NCBI RefSeq assembly: GCF_024586455.1
Contig: NW_026089663.1
Location: forward strand, 1 to 64,000
Source: Bactrocera neohumeralis
Lineage: Eukaryota > Arthropoda > Insecta > Diptera > Tephritidae
Direction: 5' to 3'
DNA length: 64,000 nt
A program made the position numbers and the translations under genes. The notes under the pieces were generated by a model. It did no database searches. It was not told where the DNA came from and was given only the letters and a program-made list of their open reading frames with translations. Numbering within the stretch: position 1 is the first letter of the stretch; each line of letters begins with the position of its first letter. Shown here piece after piece: positions 56,883 through 64,000 of this stretch.

Positions 56883-57499
56883 CAGTGGCGTAGCTACAAC
56901 TTCTTCGATATTAAATATATGTATAAAATTTAGGAACTAGAAGCCACGCAAATTCTGAGATTCCAAAATTCTCACAATACGGTTTTTGAGGAAATTGATA
57001 GTAAATTTACAAGACATCTTAATAAAAGCCATAGAAATCTTGTACACTTTTGCCCTAAATCTTGTACACTTTTGACACAATTTGCTGGAATTTTTACCGG
57101 AATTGGAGTTTTTAAATACCATTTTTGAAAATTTAGAGAAATAAAAGTATTTGTTACATTCAAAGTATAGGGTAACTGTAATAGTGACACGTCGCTAGAC
57201 AAAGCTAGAAAAGTGTATCTTTAAGTTCTATCACTGCTTTTAAGAAAGATATAAGCCAAAATATATAAGACAAATTCAAAGACTGAAGAGTATTCGAGTA
57301 AAACTTAATATTTTTCATTGTTATTCAGATTATTACATTGTGAGTGTACAACTCTTTATCTTTTATAATAAATTTTTTAAAAAAATTTGTTGAAGTATTT
57401 TTCTGAATATTAGAAACCAGCGAAGATCGTTTTGCCGCCCCCAAGACGTTGCGCCCGGGGCGACGGCCCCCTTCGCACCCCCCTTTAGCTACGCCACCG
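56883..57499. mobile_element. Non-autonomous hAT-type element, 617 bp
   Basis: TIRs are CAGTGGCGTAGCTA on the left and CGGTGGCGTAGCTA on the reverse-complemented right. They are flanked by identical 8-bp repeats CATACAAG (56875-56882 and 57500-57507), the target-site length typical of hAT elements. The right end also carries GCGCCCGGGGCGACGGCCCC, often seen next to this TIR. The interior is AT-rich without transposase. Confidence 0.88.
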
Positions 57500-57636
57500 C
57501 ATACAAGCTTACATTACTTAGTGTATGCTAGGGCGTATGAGTGATGCGCAATGCGGTGGCTGGCAAGTGCTTGCATACATAATACACGGGGAAATTAAAG
57601 TGAGAATTGTAGGTAAACTAGAGCTCTCAGCTGACT

Positions 57637-57733
57637 TCTAGTAGCGGGAATGTGGTTCATCCTACCTACTATACCGACTACTGATGCCCACGGAGCTGCA
57701 CCTAACCAAAATTTTGTTTTTGCAGGCCAGTGT
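57637..57733 (+). mobile_element. Half copy of the 225-bp TIR element
   Basis: Matches the right half of 56584-56808 (TAGTAGCGGGAATGTGGTTC, CTACTATACCGAC) and ends GCAGGCCAGTGTTA. The left half is absent. Confidence 0.75.
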
Positions 57734-58299
57734 TATGACTACTATATTTAATATAGTAATAATTATGTTTAAGTAAATGTCTATTTCCCTCCCAAAAACT
57801 ACTTCTGGATACGCCGCAGTATTATAAGATATCAAATATATCGTAATCTATTGATTGAGTATGAAATGTTTTGTTAAAGCTGAAGTTATTTCTTTCTTCC
57901 TATTTAATTTACTGATACATATACTATATATCTGATTTTCTTAATTTTTCATCTAAAATAGCGGTTGAATATTTTCGTTTCGCTATAATGTTTCTTGCTG
58001 AAAGTTGTTTTGTGCGTTGACTGAAAATTTTTACAAGGAAATAGTTATAAGGGATAAGAGCGACTGTGAACAATTTATTACCCGTAGTTACATGTTGACC
58101 CAATTTATCGGGGAATACAAACCACTGTATATAGACGTTTCGATTTGCACTCACACTCGCGTGGTCGATTAAAATGAAAAAACAGTATATTCGGGAAGAT
58201 TACAATATAATAATTATCCTTTATTTATACAAATGTTTTGTGCGATATTACATAAATTGTGGTGTTATTGAATTAATGTCCAATATCTTGGATCAATGT
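57734..58299. other. AT-rich intergenic, nothing recognised
   Basis: No recognisable family in any frame. Confidence 0.5.
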
Positions 58300-58765
58300 C
58301 GATCAGGGTCAAAGATAGCGTTGACGCGGCGCAGTATAAAATCGAATGTAGATGTGCGAACTGTATGTGACGAATGTGTCGAAGGAATTGTGTGTAACGA
58401 AGTGTTGTCCAAAGGATCGCTGCAAATCGGTGCGGGCGGAACGCTGTCGATCGGAGTTAAAAGTAGTGTTGACGCGGCGCAGTATCTAATCGAATGTCTT
58501 GTAGACGAATGTTGATGTGCGCAGTGTGTCGTACGAATATAAAACAAAAGCAGCGATGATCCAATCCTTTTGTTTGTTATTAGATAGTTGTCATCTGCTG
58601 TGGTGAAATCCGATTTGTCCCCCGATGTGGTGTATTAGGACATGTTGTTTTCAGATGTTGAGTGTGGTGTTCCTCTCAGGGGAGTTGAGTTGTGGTAGGG
58701 TGCGCCAGTTTTTCCCAGATAGAGTGGGGGAGGTTTACCTCATTTAAAGATACTGGGCCCCTAGG
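58300..58765 (-). repeat. LTR-like block of the BEL/Pao remnant
   Basis: The right end (GGTGCGCCAGTTTTTCCCAG, then ACCTCATTTAAA) matches the right ends of copies A and B at 0.5-1.65 kb. The middle shares GAATGTCTTGTAGACGAAT with copy B. GTTGACGCGGCGCAGTAT occurs twice inside (about 58320 and 58467), an internal duplication with a 147-bp period. It lies downstream, on the minus strand, of the gag and integrase remnants, as a 3' LTR would. Confidence 0.6.
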
Positions 58766-59040
58766 CAAATATTTTGCCTAGTATTACACGTATGTGTGAT
58801 ATATGCGATTGCATCTATAGCGGAGTACTTCTGGTAGAGTACCCGAGCGCGCAGAATACCTGCAAATGCTAAAAACGCCTTTGATTTTAAACATATTTGG
58901 TATGCATTTGCTTTTGTTTCCTTGATAGGCTTATTATTTATGGTTTTATTTAAATCTTCTTTACCATCGGTTTGTTAAACTGGCTGTTGATTATTTGCGT
59001 TTTCTGTGTTATCGCCAATTGTTGTAATTTTTTTATGATT

Positions 59041-59232
59041 GGCTTATTTAGGAAAGCGACTCCACGCTGGCTCAGGTGGGGCCAGAATGAGTGCTCCTTT
59101 GAAAACTTGCCCTGAGGTTAGGGCTTTTAAATGAGAGGGATCTTGCGAACGTGCAGTGAGTGAGCGTGAATTGAAATCGGCTTCGGTTCTTGTTAATACT
59201 ATACATAATTGTTCATAGTTAATTTGAAGCAT
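59041..59232 (-). pseudogene. BEL/Pao pol, C-terminal integrase fragment
   Basis: Reads INYEQLCIVLTRTEADFNSR, SLTARSQDPSHLKALTSGQV and PPEPAWSRFPK. This fits the integrase C-terminal stretch (EL-TVL-IEA-LNSRPL, DP-DL-ALTPGHF) of BEL-type elements. Only about 60 residues survive and the catalytic acidic residues are not present. Confidence 0.75.
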
Positions 59233-59605
59233 TTTATAGCTATAAGAAGAGCGCTTGATAGATGCGATAAGAGCGACATTTTATTTTGTAAGTGTAGGTG
59301 CGTCTCTGTATCGCATTGGGAATATGGTGACCCCTTAACTTTTCTTTTGCGTTTTTTCTCATAATTATAAAATTTAGCTATGAGGCAATATTGAACGAAA
59401 TGTCTCGATTTTTTGACTGTCTGGTATTTACAATTGAAGATATAAGCGTTATTATTTACATTTTGCATATTGAATTAGTAATTAGATTGTGGTCGTGGCA
59501 TCGCTTTGTGCAATATGGATATTCAGAAACCGTATTGGCTTTGTATGTGGGGAATAGTTTACCCATCGCGGTATTTATACATATATGCGAAATTTTAGTT
59601 CGGTT

Positions 59606-59803
59606 TCATTTGTTCGTCCCATAAAACTTGCGCCAGTAATCATAACGGGTGAAGGCCATACTGGGTGGTCGAAAGTAATATATGTTTGAAATTTTATTGT
59701 TGGAACTGTATTCTGGCTTTATTTTATTGCCAATATGTGGGGTGTTAGACAATTGTGACTCTAATGGTAGTCGTACGACGTACTGGCTGTTATTTGATCG
59801 CAT
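59606..59803 (-). pseudogene. Possible BEL/Pao pol, reverse-transcriptase start
   Basis: QYVVRLPLESQLSNTPHIGN resembles the segment just before the RT in BEL-type pol. The rest of protease, RT and RNase H is missing between here and the integrase scrap, so pol has a large internal deletion. Confidence 0.45.
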
Positions 59804-59905
59804 AGTTATGGGGTTAAGTTTCCTTAAATGTGAATTTAGGTATTTGTTTTTATTGTACTCAACTTGAGTTGGTATGGTGCTGACTAGTTCTGAAACTAGT
59901 CCACT

Positions 59906-61062
59906 TTATGTTTCGCTGTGCAGCGTTTGAGATTTTTGTGCGTTTGAGCAGCATGTTGTCTCTTGGCAATTTTTCGAACTTTGGGTTTCGCGATTTGCTT
60001 TTGCATTTAACCCTGTGGTTCTTTTTGTATAAGCGCTTCTTTGGCGTGAGGTGGGGTATGTGCTATAATGAAGCATTGAATAGTGTCTTTTATTACAAAA
60101 TAAGCAATTAAACTTGCTTTTGCAATTTTTTAGATTGTGTGCATGGAACAAGCAGTTTGTACCGAGTCTTTTTGATCTGACAAAGTTGTCACTTTCGTTA
60201 CTTTTTATGTTTTTAAACCTCTGGCAAGATATAAGTTTATGCCCTCTTTTACATCGTTCGCATGACGTATGTTTTTTCTGTGCGGATGTGAACGATAGTG
60301 TTTTGTAAAAACTTTTGTTTAAATTTTGATTGCTTCTAGCTGGGGGTCTATTTAAGCTTTGATTTTGGTCTTGTTTAGTGTTTTTAGTTTTGACTATTTT
60401 TTCTACGACCCTTTCCGGAATTTCATATTGCGTAGTCGGAAAATCTTTCATTTGTTGCCACGTTGGGCACTTCTTTCGTGATGAAAGCGATTGCTCCCAC
60501 AAAAGTAACGATTTTTCTGGTAATGCGGCGGTACAAACGTTTACCAGAATTGGGTCCCAACTGTCTGTGGAGATATTTGATGTCGATAGAACCGACAAAC
60601 AATTTGAAACAGTGGATTCTAATTTGATGAATTCTACACTTGTTTCTGTCTTAATTTTTGGCAAGTTCATTGGTGTCGTTACTTGCTTATCGACCAGTAT
60701 TCTTTAATTTTCGAATCTTGCTTTTAGAGCTTTCCAAGCCAAATTGAAATTATCGTCATTAAGAGCGAACTGTTTTACTATTATGCATGCTTGGCCTTTG
60801 GTTTTTTATCTGAGGTGATACAATTATTTTGCTTTTGATAGTTGCGGATGGTTGATGTAAACGGCTGTAAACATGTCCCGGACATAACCTCCATAAAATG
60901 TTTCTGTGTCACATGCGGGCACCCCGAGAGACAAGTTCTCTTGAAATTGTTGCATTTTTGGCAGCTCTACTCTCGGATGTGGAGTAGGTGCAATTGCTTT
61001 TATTAGCTTTTATTGATCGGAGATCATAGCTTTTGTTTCTTCATATTGGTCTAAGCAGTTTT
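59906..61062 (-). pseudogene. BEL/Pao gag remnant
   Basis: The gag of BEL-type elements forms the particle and binds RNA. The 254-codon frame at 59906-60670 has a DUF1759-type region (VSNCLSVLSTSNISTDSWDP, LWEQSLSSRKKCPTW) followed by the Cys/His region C-RCKRGHKLISCQRF, CLFHAHNLKNC and CLFCNKRHYSMLH. Upstream, in broken frames to about 61062, are HPRVELPKMQQFQENL- and WKALKARF-type pieces of the gag N-terminal region. Stops are present. Description only; no functional gene is implied. Confidence 0.75.
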
Positions 61063-61559
61063 CGTAAATATCGTAAGCCGATAATTTAAAATGTTTGTAT
61101 TTATTTTTACTTGTTTTTTCATTCCATGTTGTTTAACCGTTTCGGGACGATGGGGATGTTTTTATCCCGAAGAAATTCAAAAAATCGTATCTGTCACAAT
61201 ATAGAAGCGATTTGGTTCAAAACAGTCCCAAATCATTCATTATACTCTTCTCTACAAAAACAACAATACCAGCTGTTGGTTGGAGTCATCAGTTTTTTAT
61301 TAAATGTCATTTTCTTAGACACGTTCTTGCGTAGATGGTATTTGTTTGAAAAAAGCATAGAAAATAAGTTATTTTTAATTGAATTATAGTTACATTTTGT
61401 GCAAATAGTGCTAATCTATTGAAATAAAAAGTTTAGAATAAAGAATAACTTATTTTCCTTGTAAGAAGTCAAGGTAAGTTCCGTGGGAAGAAATCATCCC
61501 AAGTCTGTTTATTTGTGGGATATTATTATCCCATACGTGCTCATGTACATTATTTTACT

Positions 61560-61926
61560 TAGAGAATGGAGACCACGCAGACTGGGTGTTACACAAATTC
61601 AGAACTTTTTGAATGAATCGAGTGATGAGGATGATCTGTTTGCTGATAGTGGTTACGCATACAGTCCCAGTGAAAAAAGCAACATTGATTCAGAAGATGG
61701 AGAAAACACACAGCCCGGCAGAGCATAGGATGAAGAAATAGAAATTGATCGTGGAAATGAAAGTGCTATGAAAATGAAAGTTCTGATGATGAAATATACG
61801 AAGTTGAACGTTTGGAAGAAGATAATGTGAATGAATGGCCTGATGATATTATAATATGGACAGACCCACAACCAACATTCAAGCCCCGATTCACTATTAG
61901 CCAAGAACAAATCATTAGTAATGAGG
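61560..61926 (+). pseudogene. piggyBac transposase, N-terminal acidic part
   Basis: REWRPRRLGVTQIQNFLNES, SDEDDLFADSGYAYSPS and SEDGENTQPGRA end in a stop; an acidic stretch continues in other frames (SDDEIYEVERLEEDN, then NEWPDDIIIWTDPQPTFKPR). Acidic, low-complexity N-termini are usual in piggyBac transposases. The true start codon is not clear. Confidence 0.6.
61918..61926 (+). repeat. Target-site duplication, left (9 bp)
   Basis: GTAATGAGG, identical to 63185-63193, flanks the MULE. Confidence 0.9.
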
Positions 61927-63184
61927 GGCGGGGTGCTATAAGGCAAACGGTAATAATGCAAATTTGTGTTATTTCCCACTTGATTGTGAAATAACGCAAA
62001 TTTGCAATATTTCCTTCTATGTTGAGCAATAACACAAACTAATAAATTTGACAATTGAGCAATAAAGCAAAACACTGCACATGGCAACCCACATGCGTTT
62101 GATAAAATTATATGCAGCTGGTAAGCAGTAAGTTCGAAGAACATCTGTTCTAATAGGTAATTTAGCCAGGTGTTTCTTATAATACAAGAATAGAATATAT
62201 CGGACAATTGAAAATTTAGTGATTATTGCGAAATGGAGGAGGAAAATATTTTGGAATACAAAGTAATAGCTGGTTTGAGGAGAACCAGCAAACTTCTGTA
62301 TGTGGCAAAAGAGGAGCACATATATAGATTCCAAACAAGCAAAGGCGGCATTAAATATTACTATTGCTACAACAAAAATTGCAAAATTGGTGTGGCAGTT
62401 GATTTTAGTAACACAAAATACTGTCGGAAGATTGGTAAATTATATGCCTATCAGCATGGTCCACAAACTGAATTATTAAAAAAATTAGAAGCAATAAATA
62501 ATACTAAAAAGGAAGTGGAAGAAGCTCCAGTAAAACGAACAAGCGTGCGTGAAATTTTTGATAACAGTTGTAAAAAATTTAAAGAAGCGTCGCACTCATT
62601 ACAATATGGTACGATGCGCAGACAGTTATTTAATATTAAACAAAAAACATTTCATTTTGGATTTTGAAGAAATCATTAAAGTATTAGGAAATGAAAAAGT
62701 GTATAAGCAGTTTGGGATTTCGCGTTTTGAGAAGGATGAGAGCGCTTTCTATATTGATACAGTGATCACAACCAATTTTTCCTATTCCATATTTGTGTCA
62801 CCTACAATTACGAATTCTTTGCGTTCCAAAAACTTATCTGAGCCTCGTACCTATATAATCGATGCGACATTTAATGTGATTCCCGTATCGAAGCAATTTA
62901 AACAGCTTCTCATTATTCACATCATCCTTGCAGACCGCGCCGATCCCCCCTCTGCCTCCCGCCCCCCAAGAATTGTATTGTTGCATAACTACTAAAGTTA
63001 ACACACTTGCGAATTGCCTGTTCAAGTAATATTAAAAGTAATGAATGGGAAATAATAAAAAATTTGCTTTATTACCAACTGAGGTTGGAAATAAGGCAAA
63101 TTCAAAATTTTTGTACTATTTCTCAATTAAAAGTGAAATAAAGCAAATTTTGCCTTATTGCCGTTTGCCTTATAGCACCCCGCC
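61927..63184 (+). mobile_element. Mutator-like (MULE) element, 1258 bp
   Basis: TIRs begin GGCGGGGTGCTATAAGGCAA at both ends (right end reverse-complemented) and extend about 30 bp. The flanking 9-bp direct repeats match the 9-11 bp usual for MULEs. Motifs of the form AATAAnGCAAA recur near both ends. It encodes a truncated MULE-type transposase. Confidence 0.88.
62233..62995 (+). pseudogene. MULE transposase with FLYWCH-like zinc finger, truncated
   Basis: The first frame (MEEENILEYKVIAGLRRTSK) has a FLYWCH-like pattern: IYRFQTSKGGIKYYYCYNKN, C, then AYQHGPQTEL, suited to DNA binding. After a 1-base shift near 62660 the second frame reads FEEIIKVLGNEKVYKQFGIS and SEPRTYIIDATFNVIPVSKQ, then FKQLLIIHI. 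The Asp in IDATF is the first catalytic residue of MULE DDE domains. The protein then runs into proline-rich foreign-looking residues (ADPPSASRPPR) and stops; the other catalytic residues are deleted. Confidence 0.85.
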
Positions 63185-63193
63185 GTAATGAGG
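63185..63193 (+). repeat. Target-site duplication, right (9 bp)
   Basis: GTAATGAGG, partner of 61918-61926. Confidence 0.9.
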
Positions 63194-64000
63194 GTATAAC
63201 TCGTGAACTGAAACCTTTGGAGGTATTTTTAAAGCTATTGCCTTGAAGCTTTATTCATCACATAGTATATTGTACCAATGAGAGAATTGATATTCATAAT
63301 ATAAGCCATGTAAAAAACAAACGAGTTAGAACCGATTTTGGTGAGATCCTCATAATTCTCGGATGCACATTTGTAATGTCATATAATCGAGTGCCTTCTT
63401 TGAAAGACTAGTTTTCAAATATCCCTTCATTGGGGAATCCATACATAAAAAAGCCATGTCCAGAGATCGGTTCTTACACGTTATGTCGAAACTATATTTT
63501 TTCTTTTCTCATTATCATACCAGCCTGATCCAAAACCTAACACATATTTCATTGATGATTTGGTCAATTGTCTCAAAAGCACCTTTCAAAAATGTAGATC
63601 CGACTCTACATTCCAAAGCATTGATGAGTCTATGACCAAATTTTTGGGTCGCTCTACCTTGAAGCAGTATATGCCATTGAAGCCAGTGAAGAGAGGAATA
63701 AAATTATGGATGAGATGCGACAGTATGACTGGCTATACTTACGATTTTAATATATATTCCGGAAAAGAAGACAATTCGCATACATCATCCACATTAGGCG
63801 AACGCGTTGTTATGAAATTGGCATCGACCATCAGATATCCTGACACTACATTGTGTTTTACTGTTTTTTCACGTCAACAAAATTGATAAATAATATTCCT
63901 TTTCCAGCTTTAGCTACCTGTATTTCTAACAGAAAAAATTTACCTAAAGTTACTGAAAAACTAAACAGAGGAGAATATGTTTTCAAGTGTAATTCATCTG
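63194..64000 (+). pseudogene. piggyBac transposase, catalytic region (continues beyond window)
   Basis: ITRELKPLEVFLKLLP, RVRTDFGEILIILGCTFVMS and YNRVPSLKD lead the DDE domain. The frame at 63560-63886 has SIDESMTKFLGRSTLKQYMP and LKPVKRGIKLWMRCDSMTGY, the conserved DE-M-FKGRS-KQYMP-KP block with its catalytic Asp. After another shift FFTSTKLI and ISNRKNLPKVTEKL match the segment that follows. A stop and at least three shifts make it inactive. It differs clearly from the piggyBac at 34 kb. Confidence 0.8.

Larger units (their letters stand above)
61137..64000 (+). mobile_element. piggyBac-type transposon, split by a MULE and running off the window
   Basis: TTAA at 61133-61136 precedes CCGTTTCGGGACGATGGGGA, which fits a piggyBac left end (TTAA then CC). 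The leader contains repeated small inverted motifs of the type GGGAT-n-ATCCC (about 61150, 61480 and 61515). Transposase sequence follows on both sides of the MULE insert. The right end lies beyond base 64000. Confidence 0.7.

Noticed and set aside
58174..58515. 113-codon frame in the LTR-like block
   Set aside because: The block matches non-coding LTR copies at 0.5-1.65 kb, and an internal duplication explains the open frame.

Overview
The window looks like a repeat-dominated stretch of a dipteran insect genome, most likely a tephritid-type fruit fly. It is AT-rich and full of TATGTATGTACATA-type microsatellite. Nearly every recognisable protein fragment is a transposase or retrotransposon protein of a kind common in flies. 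The tephritid assignment is an inference. I recognise no intact host gene, no RNA gene and no CRISPR array.

Layout. 0.5-1.65 kb: LTR-like remnants. 2.0-4.65 kb: a decayed APE-type LINE (called LINE-R here), cut off at 4.65 kb by the start of a 2.24 kb segment with hobo-like 29-bp terminal inverted repeats. 7.7-8.6 kb: a PIF/Harbinger transposase pseudogene. 8.7-12.5 kb: a CR1/jockey-type LINE with ORF1 and ORF2. 12.5-14.3 kb: two LINE-R 3' pieces. 14.3-16.0 kb: a Harbinger-like TIR element split by a non-coding repeat. 17.4-24.0 kb: a nest in which LINE-R copy C lies inside a mariner-type transposase gene with an 11-bp target-site duplication, followed by LINE-R copy D, itself split by a non-coding repeat. 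24.7-33 kb: non-coding repeats, a Tc1/mariner element with one end duplicated in inverse, a mariner fragment and an irritans-type mariner. 33.1-35.3 kb: a LINE-R copy carrying a piggyBac remnant. 35.5-39.0 kb: a second mariner split by LINE-R copy F, again with an 11-bp duplication. 39-47.4 kb: more LINE-R fragments and a jockey-type LINE. 47.5-48.5 kb: a foldback element around a tandem repeat. 48.7-56.6 kb: two more jockey-type LINEs, a non-coding repeat and LINE-R copy K. 56.6-57.7 kb: small TIR elements, including a hAT-type one with an 8-bp duplication. 58.3-61.1 kb: a BEL/Pao LTR-retrotransposon remnant. 61.1-64.0 kb: a piggyBac element running off the window and split by a Mutator-like (MULE) element with a 9-bp duplication.

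How the parts relate. The window is a record of successive insertions, and order can be read where duplications survive: LINE-R after two different mariners, MULE after piggyBac, piggyBac after LINE-R copy E, the non-coding repeat after LINE-R copy D and after the Harbinger-like element. All coding remnants carry stops, frameshifts or deletions; nothing here looks able to move by itself. LINE-R copy C is the least damaged. The structures most worth checking are the foldback element, the MULE with its subterminal motif set, the inverted-duplication transposon, the 94-bp hairpin at 6.0 kb and the hobo-like TIR pair.
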